Below are positions 36,727 through 44,891 of a stretch of DNA of 64,000 bases, piece by piece; position 1 is the stretch's first letter; every line of letters starts with the position of its first letter. The stretch is from Cupriavidus cauae (GTDB taxonomy: Bacteria; Pseudomonadota; Gammaproteobacteria; Burkholderiales; Burkholderiaceae): contig NZ_VWRN01000071.1 of assembly GCF_008632125.1 (NCBI RefSeq), positions 29,326-93,325 on the forward strand, written 5' to 3'. The notes beneath the pieces are model-generated. The model worked only from the letters and a program-made list of their open reading frames with translations. It searched no databases and was not told the origin of the DNA. The position numbers and the translations under genes are program-made.

Positions 36727-37890
36727 TCACAGCTTGCGCAGCCGCTCCAAGGCCAGCGCCAGCGTCTCCTCCCGCTTGGCGAAGCAGAAGCGCACCACGC
36801 CGGATTCGCGCGGCTGCGAATAGAACGCCGATACCGGAATCGCCGCGACGCCGATCTCGCGCGTCAGCCACATCGCGAAATCCGCTTCGCTCATGTCCGA
36901 GATCGCCGAATAGTCGACGCACTGGAAATAGGTGCCGTCCGACGGCAGCAGCTTGAAGCGCGTATCGGCCAGTCCCGCACGGAAGTAATCGCGCTTGGCC
37001 TGGTAGAAGGCCGGCAATTCGAGATAGGGCGCGGGGTCGGCCATGTAGTCGGCCAGGCCGTGCTGCACCGGCGTGTTGACGGTGAACACATTGAACTGGT
37101 GGACCTTGCGGAATTCCGCCATCAGCGCGGCCGGCGCGGCGACATAGCCGACCTTCCAGCCGGTCACGTGATAGGTCTTGCCGAAGCTCGACACGACGAA
37201 GCTGCGCCGCGCCAGTTCCGGATGGCGCGCCACCGACTGATGCGCCTGGCCGTCGTAGACCATGTGCTCGTAGACCTCGTCCGACAGCAGCAGGATATCG
37301 GTGCCCGCCAGCAGCGCGGCCAGCTGGCGCATATCGTCCTCGCGCCAGATCGTGCCGGTCGGGTTGTGCGGCGTGTTGATCAGGATCATCCGCGTGCGCG
37401 GCGTGATCGCGGCCGCGAGGCGGTCGAACGGAATGCGGAAGTGCGGCGCGTCCAGCATCACCGGCACCGGCTTGCCGCCGGCCAGTTCGATCGCCGGCAG
37501 ATAGCTGTCGTAGCACGGCTCCAGCACGATCACTTCGTCGCCCGGATGCACCGCGCACAGGATCGCGGTCAGCAGCGCCTGCGTCGCGCCCGCGGTCACC
37601 GTGATCTCGCTGTCGGCATCGTAGGCGCGGCCGTAGAGCCTGCCGATCTTGGCGGCGATGGCCTGGCGCAGGCTCGGCACGCCGGCCATCGGCGGATACT
37701 GGTTCAGGCCGCCCCGCATCGCGCGCGTGACCGCGTCGACGATCTTCGGATCGCAATCGAAGTCCGGAAACCCCTGGCCCAGATTGACCGCGTTCTTCTC
37801 GGCGGCGAGCGCCGACATCACGGTGAAGATGGTGGTGCCCACGTTGGGCAGGCGGGATGGGGGAGGGCTCAGCGGGGCGTCGGCGGACAT
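36727..37890 (-). CDS. Class I/II aminotransferase, probable methionine/2-keto acid aminotransferase (YbdL-like)
   Basis: 387-residue PLP enzyme. NLGQGFPDFDCDPKIVDAV near the N-terminus and NQYPPMAGVPSLRQAIAAKI are typical of the YbdL/KAT group that uses methionine, glutamine or aromatic keto acids. PLP-binding Lys lies in SSFGKTYHVTGWKVGY; NTPHNPTG and SDEVYEHMVYDG contribute Asn and Asp contacts. The ATG at 37890 is preferred to a TTG five codons upstream. Single gene. Confidence 0.9.
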   Translation of the reverse strand: MSADAPLSPPPSRLPNVGTTIFTVMSALAAEKNAVNLGQGFPDFDCDPKIVDAVTRAMRGGLNQYPPMAGVPSLRQAIAAKIGRLYGRAYDADSEITVTAGATQALLTAILCAVHPGDEVIVLEPCYDSYLPAIELAGGKPVPVMLDAPHFRIPFDRLAAAITPRTRMILINTPHNPTGTIWREDDMRQLAALLAGTDILLLSDEVYEHMVYDGQAHQSVARHPELARRSFVVSSFGKTYHVTGWKVGYVAAPAALMAEFRKVHQFNVFTVNTPVQHGLADYMADPAPYLELPAFYQAKRDYFRAGLADTRFKLLPSDGTYFQCVDYSAISDMSEADFAMWLTREIGVAAIPVSAFYSQPRESGVVRFCFAKREETLALALERLRKL

Positions 37891-37975
37891 GGCGTCAATC
37901 GTCAAATCGTCAAATGGTCGAACGTCAATCGGATGGCGGGGAGACGGGGTGGCAGGCTGGCAATCGGAGGCGATT

Positions 37976-38557
37976 CTAGCGTGCCGGCCGCGCGGCCAGC
38001 CAGGGCGCGAAGGCCTGCGGCGTCAATACCGCGACGCCGCTGCTGCGGCGCAGCCGGCCCGCCAGCTTGAGCACCGCCTTGTCCTTCGACACCAGGCATT
38101 CGGCGCCGGCGAAGTGCGCCAGCTCGATGAACTTCTGGTCGTCGCCGTCGCGGCAGCGCGGCAGCCGGATCGCTTCGGCCTGCGTCGGGCAGGGCGGTGC
38201 GACCGCGGTGGTCAGCCGGTCCACGGTCGCCAGCGCCTCGTCGATATCGACGTCGAAGCGCGCGAACTGCGGGTACGCCAGCACGCGGCGCAATTCCTCG
38301 CGGCAATCGGCGCGGATCAGCGGCGCGATGGCGCCGTCCCGCAGGGCCGTGCGGATCGGCTCGGCATGCGGATCGCGGAATACCAGCAGGTCGATCCAGA
38401 CGTTGGAGTCCAGCACCACGCGGGGCGGGGAGGCGTCGTCGGGCGCTGCGTTCGGAAGCGCGGGCGCGGGGTTGGGTGCGACGCTGGGTCCTGTGGCGGA
38501 CCCGGCGTTGGACCCGGCGTTGGACCCGATCGCGGGTCCGGTAGAGGGGTTGAGCAT
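37976..38557 (-). CDS. PIN-domain protein (putative toxin-type ribonuclease)
   Basis: 193 residues. The PIN core has its first acidic residue in VVLDSNVWIDLLVF (~48), further acids in CRDGDDQKFIELA (~137-149) and the last in CLVSKDKAVLKL. It fits the COG1569-type 'toxin component PIN family', probably a Mg-dependent RNase. The first ~45 residues are Gly/Ala/Ser/Pro-rich, coded by short repeats (GSNAGSNAGSATGP), and may not be structured; translation could start further in, but no internal ATG precedes the PIN core. No antitoxin gene is adjacent, so a TA role is unproven. Confidence 0.8.
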   Translation of the reverse strand: MLNPSTGPAIGSNAGSNAGSATGPSVAPNPAPALPNAAPDDASPPRVVLDSNVWIDLLVFRDPHAEPIRTALRDGAIAPLIRADCREELRRVLAYPQFARFDVDIDEALATVDRLTTAVAPPCPTQAEAIRLPRCRDGDDQKFIELAHFAGAECLVSKDKAVLKLAGRLRRSSGVAVLTPQAFAPWLAARPAR

Positions 38558-38595
38558 TCGTTACAATCGGAACTTTGTTTCTGCCGCATTCTGCC

Positions 38596-39393
38596 ATGTT
38601 GATCGTTCTGTCGCCCGCCAAGTCGCTGGACTACGAGACGCCGCCCCGCGTCCGGCCTCCGCTCAATGCCAGCCACCTGCCGCGGCTGATCCCGCGTTCG
38701 GCGCAGCTGATCGAACGCCTGCGCGCGCTGTCGCCGCAGGAAATCGGCACGCTGATGGATATCTCGGACAAGCTCGCGGTGCTGAACGCGACCCGCTACG
38801 CCGACTGGTCGCCCAAATTCACCGCGCGCAACAGCAAGCCGGCGGCGCTGGCCTTCAACGGCGATGTCTACGAAGGGCTCGACGCCCCCAGCCTGTCCGA
38901 CGACGACCTCGCCTTCGCGCAGCGCCATGTCCGCATCCTGTCGGGCCTGTACGGCGTGCTGCGGCCGCTGGACTGGATGCAGCCGTACCGCCTCGAGATG
39001 GGCACGCGGCTGGCCAACGAGGCCGGCAAGGACCTGTACGCGTTCTGGGGCGACGACGTGACGCAACTGCTGAACAAGGACCTCGCCGCGCTGAAGGGCG
39101 AGGGCGCGCCGACGCTGGTCAATCTGGCCTCCGAGGAATACTTCAAGGTCGTCCGTCCCAAGGTGCTGAACGCGCGCGTGATCACGCCGGTGTTCGAGGA
39201 CTGGAAGGGCGGCCGCTACAAGATCATCTCGTTCCACGCCAAGCGCGCGCGCGGCACGATGGCGCGCTTCGCGGTGACCCGGCGCATCACCGAAGCGGCC
39301 GGCCTGAAGAAGTTCGCCGAAGACGGCTATGCCTACGACGCCAAGGCGTCCGACGCGGCGCGCTGGGTGTTCCGCCGCCGGCTGGAAGACTGA
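38596..39393 (+). CDS. yaaA: YaaA family protein (peroxide stress, DUF328)
   Basis: 265 residues. MLIVLSPAKSLDYETPPRVR is the family signature; TRYADWSPKFTARNSKPAAL, FNGDVYEGLDA and SFHAKRARGTMARFAVTRRI are also conserved. In E. coli YaaA limits free iron and DNA damage under peroxide stress. The ATG at 38596 is the conserved start; an upstream in-frame codon is not needed. A TACAAT -10-like hexamer (38562-38567) lies 29 bp upstream. Confidence 0.94.
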   Translation: MLIVLSPAKSLDYETPPRVRPPLNASHLPRLIPRSAQLIERLRALSPQEIGTLMDISDKLAVLNATRYADWSPKFTARNSKPAALAFNGDVYEGLDAPSLSDDDLAFAQRHVRILSGLYGVLRPLDWMQPYRLEMGTRLANEAGKDLYAFWGDDVTQLLNKDLAALKGEGAPTLVNLASEEYFKVVRPKVLNARVITPVFEDWKGGRYKIISFHAKRARGTMARFAVTRRITEAAGLKKFAEDGYAYDAKASDAARWVFRRRLED

Positions 39394-39436
39394 CGCCGCG
39401 CGCGCGGGCGTCGGGCCGATGGCCACGCGCCGGGCC

Positions 39437-39520
39437 GGCCAACAACGCGGCCAACAACGCGGCCAACAACGCGGCCAATAACGCGGCCAATAACGCGGCC
39501 AACAACGCGGCCAACAACAA
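39437..39520. repeat. 12-bp tandem repeat between yaaA and the M14 gene
   Basis: Seven copies of GGCCAACAACGC (two read GGCCAATAACGC, the last ends in AA), 39437-39520, ending 22 bp before the carboxypeptidase ATG. Confidence 0.93.
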
Positions 39521-39542
39521 ATTCGTCTTGCGAGGCTCAGAC

Positions 39543-40700
39543 ATGAAGACCGCAGCGCTGCATATCTCCAGCCGGTTCGATTCCGGCGCGATCGAAGTCG
39601 AGGCGCTGGACCGCGCCGACGATATCCGGCTGCGCATCCGCGCCGATTCGCATGCCGACTTCCGCCAGTGGTTCCATTTCGGGCTGCACGGCGCGGCCGG
39701 CCAGGCCTGCCGGCTGCAATTCCTGAACGCCGGCGATTGCACCTATCCGGACGGCTGGCGCGACTACCGGGCCGTGGCCTCGTACGACCGCGTGCAGTGG
39801 TTCCGCGTGCCGACCCGCTTCGACGGGCAGGTGATGACGGTCGAATTCACGCCGGCGCATGACAGCGTCTGGTTCGCCTATTTCGAGCCGTATCCCGAAG
39901 AGCGCCACCTGGCCCTGCTGGGCACCTGCCAGCGTTCGCCGCGCGCGCGGCTGACGCATCTGGGCAGCACGGTCCAGGGCCGCGCCATGACGGCGGTGAC
40001 GATCGGTACGCCGGCAGACGGTGACAATGCCGGCCGCAAGACCATCTGGATGATCGCGCGCCAGCATCCCGGCGAAACCATGGCCGAATGGTTCATCGAG
40101 GGCGTGCTGCAGCGGCTGACCGGCACCGGCATCTGGGCCGGCGACGGCGTGGCCGAGCGGCTGCTGCAGAAGGCCGTCTTCCATATCGTGCCGAACATGA
40201 ATCCGGACGGCTCGGCGCTGGGCAACCTGCGCACCAACGCCGCCGGCGCGAACCTGAACCGCGAGTGGATGGCGCCGAGCCTCGATACCAGCCCCGAGGT
40301 CTATCACGTGCGCCGCGCGATCGAGTCGACCGGCTGCGACCTGTTCTTCGACATCCACGGCGACGAGGGCCTGCCGTACAACTTCGTCGCCGGCAGCGAG
40401 ATGCTGCCCAGTTTCACGGAGTCCCAGCGCGTCGCGCAGGCGCGCTTCGTCGAGGCGTTCAAGCGCGCCACGCCGGACTTCCAGGACGTGCATGGCTATG
40501 CGGCGAGCAAGTACAACGCCGATGCGCTGAAGCTGGCCTCCAAGTACATCGGCCACGCGTTCGGCTGCCTGTCGCTGACGCTGGAGATGCCGTTCAAGGA
40601 CAACGCCGACCTGCCGCAGCCGGAGGTGGGCTGGAACGGCGCCCGCAGCGCGCTGCTGGGCGCGGCGATGCTGCAGGCGATCCTGGCGCAGCTGGATTGA
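39543..40700 (+). CDS. M14 family metallocarboxypeptidase, cytosolic carboxypeptidase-like
   Basis: 385 residues. An N-terminal beta-rich domain (~1-125, with FRQWFHFGLHGAAGQACRLQ) precedes the M14 catalytic domain. Zinc ligands: RQHPGETMAEWF (His and Glu, ~173-179), the second His in FFDIHGDEGLPYN, and the catalytic Glu in LSLTLEMPFK. This layout is that of cytosolic carboxypeptidases (CCP/AGBL), which in eukaryotes remove glutamate from tubulin tails; bacterial substrates are unknown. No signal peptide. The gene follows a 12-bp repeat array. Confidence 0.9.
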   Translation: MKTAALHISSRFDSGAIEVEALDRADDIRLRIRADSHADFRQWFHFGLHGAAGQACRLQFLNAGDCTYPDGWRDYRAVASYDRVQWFRVPTRFDGQVMTVEFTPAHDSVWFAYFEPYPEERHLALLGTCQRSPRARLTHLGSTVQGRAMTAVTIGTPADGDNAGRKTIWMIARQHPGETMAEWFIEGVLQRLTGTGIWAGDGVAERLLQKAVFHIVPNMNPDGSALGNLRTNAAGANLNREWMAPSLDTSPEVYHVRRAIESTGCDLFFDIHGDEGLPYNFVAGSEMLPSFTESQRVAQARFVEAFKRATPDFQDVHGYAASKYNADALKLASKYIGHAFGCLSLTLEMPFKDNADLPQPEVGWNGARSALLGAAMLQAILAQLD

Positions 40701-40704
40701 GAAG

Positions 40705-40727
40705 CGCCGCCGCGGGATGCGGCGGCG
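40705..40727 (+). terminator. Hairpin after the M14 gene, no T tract
   Basis: CGCCGCCGC (40705-40713), 5-nt loop, GCGGCGGCG (40719-40727). Imperfect AGCGGCAAGTC repeats follow to 40796. Likely an mRNA 3' end structure between convergent genes. Confidence 0.45.
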
Positions 40728-40818
40728 ATTCAGCGGCAAGTCGGCGCCAGTTCAGCGCCAAGTCGGCCGCATTACAGCGGCAAGTCAGCGGCAAGCGTGA
40801 CGACGCAGCGCGGCAGCG

Positions 40819-41628
40819 TCAGCGCGACGACTTGCTGGTCTTCTTCGTCGATTTGCTGCTGGAGGAAGCGCCGGACTTCGCCGCGGCCTTCTTGGTGCCG
40901 CCCGACGATTTCGCCGATGCCGCGGTCTTGCCCGAGCGGCTCGACCTGGTCGCCTTCGCCTTGCGGCCCTTGGCCGTGGCGTTGCGCGGCGCCACGCTGA
41001 CGGCGGGCTTGGCGGCCGGTTCGACGATGATGTCGCCGTCGTCGTCCAGCAGTTCGTAGGCCAGCATCATGCCGTCGTCATAGCCGCAACGGACCTTGAC
41101 CGGGTCCCAGCGCGACTGGCCGTTGCGGCGATGCGCGGCGGCCGAGAAGGTCACCACCGAGGTCACCGGCACCGCCTGCTTGCCGCGCGAGAAGCGGCCT
41201 TCCCAGCTTTCGACCGAGGCCTGTCCCGACGCCAGCGCGCCCGTCGGGATGCGCAGCGCGTCGTAGGTCGCCGAGCGCGGCACCACCCAGCTCGCGTGCG
41301 CGGCGCAGTCGGCCACGTCCGCGCTGGCGTTCTCGCTGCGCATCAGCTGCTGGCGCATCTGCGCCCGGTATTCGGCCAGGCTGACGCGGCCGGTGGGCGG
41401 CAGCGTCACGGTCTTTGTCGGGGAGTTGTCGTTATCCGGCGGCGGTACCGCCTGCTTGTCGGAGTAGGAAGTCGCGCCGCGCGGTGCGGGCGCGGGGGCC
41501 TGCGGGGCGGGGCTGGCGGCGGGGGCCTGGGCCTGCTGGCCGGCGGTGTCGCCGGACTCGGAAGGCGCGGTGGCGCAGGCGGCCAGCATCAGGGCGGCGG
41601 CCGCGGCGGCGAGGGCGCGCAGCCGCAT
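40819..41628 (-). CDS. Lipoprotein with BspC-like core and Lys/Ser/Ala-rich tail
   Basis: 269 residues from the ATG at 41628. Signal MRLRALAAAAAALMLAAC with lipobox Cys at 18, then a Pro/Ala linker. The core (~80-195: EYRAQMRQQLMRSENASADV, then GRFSRGKQAVPVTSVVTFSA and KVRCGYDDGMMLAYELLDDD) resembles the BspC domain of Burkholderiales outer-membrane proteins. The last ~65 residues are a basic histone H1-like tail (SSGGTKKAAAKSGASSSSKS). A lipid-anchored protein with such a tail could bind LPS or nucleic acid (inference). Confidence 0.78.
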   Translation of the reverse strand: MRLRALAAAAAALMLAACATAPSESGDTAGQQAQAPAASPAPQAPAPAPRGATSYSDKQAVPPPDNDNSPTKTVTLPPTGRVSLAEYRAQMRQQLMRSENASADVADCAAHASWVVPRSATYDALRIPTGALASGQASVESWEGRFSRGKQAVPVTSVVTFSAAAHRRNGQSRWDPVKVRCGYDDGMMLAYELLDDDGDIIVEPAAKPAVSVAPRNATAKGRKAKATRSSRSGKTAASAKSSGGTKKAAAKSGASSSSKSTKKTSKSSR

Positions 41629-41847
41629 GGAAATTCGTCGGATCACGGGATCTGCTTGCTTCGGGGGCGAAGTGGTTGGCAAAAGACTGCCATGATAGAG
41701 GAAACCCTTTGCACAAAGTTCCTCGCGGCAGCCAACCTAGGGTCAGTCCCGAGCGCGGACAGGGCCCGATTTGGACCCGATCCGGCCTCGGTGCGAGCCC
41801 GGTCCGCTCCCTCGTGACGCCATTGCGGCGCCCTGGTGCAGCGAATC

Positions 41848-41873
41848 GCGCCGGGCCGATGCCGGCCCGGCGC
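41848..41873 (-). terminator. Hairpin after the N-formylglutamate amidohydrolase gene
   Basis: GCGCCGGGCC (41848-41857), 6-nt loop, GGCCCGGCGC (41864-41873), perfect 10-bp arms, 8 bp after the stop at 41881. No T run. Confidence 0.5.
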
Positions 41874-41880
41874 TTGGCGC

Positions 41881-42762
41881 TTAACGCGTCGCCGCCAAAC
41901 GGGCGAAGCGGTCGAGCTCGGCAAGCAGCGCGTTCAGGTTCTGCTTGAGCTTGTCGAAGCCCGCATTGCGGGTCAGCGCCACCTCGTCCATGTACAGCTT
42001 GCGATTGATCTCGAGCTGCAGGCTGTGGCGGCCGGCCTGGGGCTGGCCGACCACGCGCACGATCTCCACGCCCTTGTAGGGGTGGTTGCGCCAGACGTCG
42101 TAGCCCATTTCCTTCAGCACGCCCTCGACCAGGTCGGTGAAGCGCTTGTCGCAGGTGCTGCCGTCGCGGTCGCCCACCACGAAGTCCGGATGCTGCAGGC
42201 CCGGATGCTCGGTGGCGTATTGCGCCGCCTCGCTCGGCATCGAATGGCAGTTGATGTGCCACGCGCTGCCGTGCTCGGCGATCGCCCGGTCGGCCAGCTT
42301 CTGCAGCTGGGCGTAGTAGGGCAGGTAGTAGCGCTCGATGCGCGCCTGCACCTCGGCCACGCTCAGCTTGCGATCGTAGATCGCCTCGCCGGTGTCGAGC
42401 ACACGCCAGACCAGGCCCTTGCCGAGCCGGGTCTTGGGCGTTTCCTGCATCGGGCCCGGCCAAGGAGCGTCGAGCAGGGCCTGGTCGATCTCCTCGATGC
42501 CGCGGTTGGCATCGAGGTAGCTGCGCGGAAAGCCCGCGCACAGCAGCGCGATGCCCTGCTTCGGCGCGTCGGCGTACAGCTCGTCGACGAAGGTGTCCTC
42601 GGCCTGGCGCAGCAGGTTCAGGGGCAGCCCGGCGGCGTAGCGGAAGTCCGCCGGGTAGGTGGTCGCGCTATGCGGCGAATCGAGAAAGAGCGGGCTGCTC
42701 TCGCCTTCCGGCAGCTGCAGGAAGTAAGGGCGCTCCGCGCTCTTTCGGTCTGCTTCGGTCAT
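41881..42762 (-). CDS. N-formylglutamate amidohydrolase family protein
   Basis: 293 residues. LFLDSPHSATTYPADFRYAA near the N-terminus, RSYLDANRGIEEID, the metal-binding INCHSMPSE (~170-178) and the NRKLYMDEVALTRNAGFDKL end are typical of the HutG/N-formylglutamate deformylase family, which frees formate and glutamate in histidine breakdown. No hut genes are nearby, so the substrate may differ. It lies 25 bp after the Bug gene, co-oriented, so the Bug receptor may import its substrate (inference). Confidence 0.88.
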   Translation of the reverse strand: MTEADRKSAERPYFLQLPEGESSPLFLDSPHSATTYPADFRYAAGLPLNLLRQAEDTFVDELYADAPKQGIALLCAGFPRSYLDANRGIEEIDQALLDAPWPGPMQETPKTRLGKGLVWRVLDTGEAIYDRKLSVAEVQARIERYYLPYYAQLQKLADRAIAEHGSAWHINCHSMPSEAAQYATEHPGLQHPDFVVGDRDGSTCDKRFTDLVEGVLKEMGYDVWRNHPYKGVEIVRVVGQPQAGRHSLQLEINRKLYMDEVALTRNAGFDKLKQNLNALLAELDRFARLAATR

Positions 42763-42787
42763 GATGCTTGCGGCTCGGTCTTGCGGC

Positions 42788-43774
42788 TTAGTCCATCGAG
42801 ATCTTGGCGGCGGCGGCGATGCGCTTGTTCTTGGCCACTTCGTTCTTGATCTGCGTGGCGAAGTGCGCCGGCGTGTCGCCGACCGGGGTCGCGCCCAGCT
42901 TCTCGAACTTCTCCTTGACCTCGGGCATCGCCAGCACCTTGACGGTGGCGTCGTGCAGCCTGGTCTGGATGTCGGCCGGCAGCTTGGCCGGGGCGATCAG
43001 GCCGAACCACGACGAATCGTTGACCTCGGCCAGGCCCAGCTCGGCGAAGGTCGGCACGTTCGGCAGCGCGGCGACGCGCTTGGGCGCGGCCACGGCCAGC
43101 GCGCGCAGCTTGCCGCCCTGGATGAACGGCAGCGACGACGGCAGGTTGTCGAACAGGATCTGGACCTGGTTGGCCAGCGTGTCGTTCAGCGCCGGGCCGA
43201 CGCCCTTGTACGGCACGTGCAGCAGTTCGGTCTTGCTGCTCAGCTTGAACAGCTCGCCCATCATGTGCGACACGCTGCCGTTGCCGGCCGAGCCGTAGGC
43301 CAGCTTGTTCGGCTGCGACTGCGCCAGCGCGATGAAGGCCTTCATGTCGTTTGCCTTGACCGACGGGTGGACGCTCATCACGTTCGGCACCGAGGCCAGG
43401 TTGGTGATGGTGGTGAAGTCCTTGGTCGCGTCGTACTGCAGGCGCGGGTAGATCGCCGGGTTGATGCCGTGGGTCGAGGCGGTGGCGATGCCGATGGTGT
43501 AGCCGTCCGGCGTGGCCTTGGCCAGGTAGCTGGTGCCGATGCTGCCGCCGGCGCCGCCGCGGTTGTCGACCACCACGGCCTGGCCCAGTTGCTGGCCCAG
43601 CTTGTCGGCGACGATGCGGGCGACGATGTCGGTGGTGCCGCCGGCCGGGAAGGGCACGACCAGCGTGATCGGCTTGGTCGGATACGAACCCTGCGCGGCA
43701 GCCTGGAACGACAGGCCGGCGGCCAGGGCGGCCGAGCCGGCAGCGATGAGGCGGAGCATGTTACGGCGTTGCAT
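42788..43774 (-). CDS. Bug family (TctC-like) substrate-binding protein
   Basis: 328 residues from MQRRNMLRLIAAGSAALAAG, a signal with RR; cleavage likely after AAA/QAAAQ near 28. YPTKPITLVVPFPAGGTTDI and VVDNRGGAGGSIGTSYLAK are the Bug hallmarks. The start at 43774 is chosen because the signal begins there; the in-frame upstream extension is not protein-like. In a likely two-gene operon with the amidohydrolase and divergent from a LysR gene. Confidence 0.93.
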   Translation of the reverse strand: MQRRNMLRLIAAGSAALAAGLSFQAAAQGSYPTKPITLVVPFPAGGTTDIVARIVADKLGQQLGQAVVVDNRGGAGGSIGTSYLAKATPDGYTIGIATASTHGINPAIYPRLQYDATKDFTTITNLASVPNVMSVHPSVKANDMKAFIALAQSQPNKLAYGSAGNGSVSHMMGELFKLSSKTELLHVPYKGVGPALNDTLANQVQILFDNLPSSLPFIQGGKLRALAVAAPKRVAALPNVPTFAELGLAEVNDSSWFGLIAPAKLPADIQTRLHDATVKVLAMPEVKEKFEKLGATPVGDTPAHFATQIKNEVAKNKRIAAAAKISMD

Positions 43775-43901
43775 GAATGATCCTGAAAAGGGGGTCCAAC
43801 ACGGAAATGGGGGAGAAAGGGCGTCGGCAGGGCGCGCCCGTCGTTGCTGTGCTAGAAAGCCTCGTTGAGCTTTGCTTGCGATTCTGCGCAAATCTGCAAG
43901 A

Positions 43902-43930
43902 ACCGTGCAAACGAATTAAAATCGCACGGT
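43902..43930. promoter_or_regulatory. Inverted repeat between Bug and LysR genes
   Basis: ACCGTGC (43902-43908), 15-bp AT-rich spacer, GCACGGT (43924-43930): perfect 7-bp arms about two helical turns apart, 43 bp before the LysR start. Probable binding site of the adjacent LysR regulator. Confidence 0.5.
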
Positions 43931-43972
43931 CATTCCATTTGGTCGTGAAGTCTGGGAAATCGAGGAAGTCGC

Positions 43973-44875
43973 ATGCGGCGCCTATGCCCGTCGTTGACCG
44001 GGCTGCAGGCCTTCGAGGCCGCCGCCCGTCATCTCAGTTTTACGCTGGCCGCCCGCGAGCTCCATGTCACGCAGGGCGCGGTCAGCAAGCAGGTCCGCCA
44101 GCTCGAGTCGTCGCTGGGCGTGGATCTGTTCGAACGCGTCCGTCAGCGCCTGCTGCTGACCGATGCCGGCCGCCGCTATCTGGAGCGGATCCGGCCCAGC
44201 CTGCAGGAGATCGAGGCCGCCACCGTCGAGCTGGTGGCCAGCCAGGGCCGCGGCGGCACGCTGCATATCGCCAGCATGCCGACGCTGGGCGCCAAGTGGC
44301 TGATTCCGCGGCTGCCGCAGTTCTTCGAGCGCCATCCCGAGGTCACGCTGGAGTTCGTGCCGCACGCGCAGGGCTATGACTTCTCGCAGCCGGACCTGGA
44401 CGCGGCGATCCGCTTCGGCGATGGCGTCTGGCCTGGCAGCCTGGCCGACTACATGACCGGCCGCGAGGTGTTGCCGGTGTGCCGGCCGGGTTTGCTGGCC
44501 AACGAGCCCAACGGCGTCGCCGCGTCGCCCCAGGCGCTGCTGAACTATCCGCTGCTGCACCATACGACGGTGCCGGAGGCCTGGTCCGACTGGCTGGGGG
44601 AACTGGGCGTGACCACGCGCGAGGCCTGGAGCGGTCCGCGCTTCGACCAGTTCTCGCTGCTGACCCAGGCGGCGCTGTCGGGGCTGGGCATCGCGCTGAT
44701 CCCGCGCTGCCTGATCGAGCAGGAGCTGGCCAGCGGGGCGCTGGTGGTGGCGCACCCCGCGCGGGTGCTCAGCAAGAAGGGCTATTACCTGTGCTACCCG
44801 GAGCAGAAGCAGCACCTGCCGGCGCTGCAGACCTTCCGGCAGTGGCTGATGGAAGGGGTGGACGTGGTGGCGTGA
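43973..44875 (+). CDS. LysR family transcriptional regulator, GcvA-like
   Basis: 300 residues. LRRLCPSLTGLQAFEAAARH-like start (MRRLCPSLTGLQAFEAAARH), then SFTLAARELHVTQGAVSKQV for the winged HTH, and the GcvA-type co-inducer domain with HIASMPTLGAKWLIPRLPQF and DLDAAIRFGDGVWPG. Likely controls the divergent Bug-amidohydrolase pair through the inverted repeat at 43902-43930. Ligand unknown. Confidence 0.94.
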   Translation: MRRLCPSLTGLQAFEAAARHLSFTLAARELHVTQGAVSKQVRQLESSLGVDLFERVRQRLLLTDAGRRYLERIRPSLQEIEAATVELVASQGRGGTLHIASMPTLGAKWLIPRLPQFFERHPEVTLEFVPHAQGYDFSQPDLDAAIRFGDGVWPGSLADYMTGREVLPVCRPGLLANEPNGVAASPQALLNYPLLHHTTVPEAWSDWLGELGVTTREAWSGPRFDQFSLLTQAALSGLGIALIPRCLIEQELASGALVVAHPARVLSKKGYYLCYPEQKQHLPALQTFRQWLMEGVDVVA

Positions 44876-44891
44876 GCGGGCGACGGCCGGC

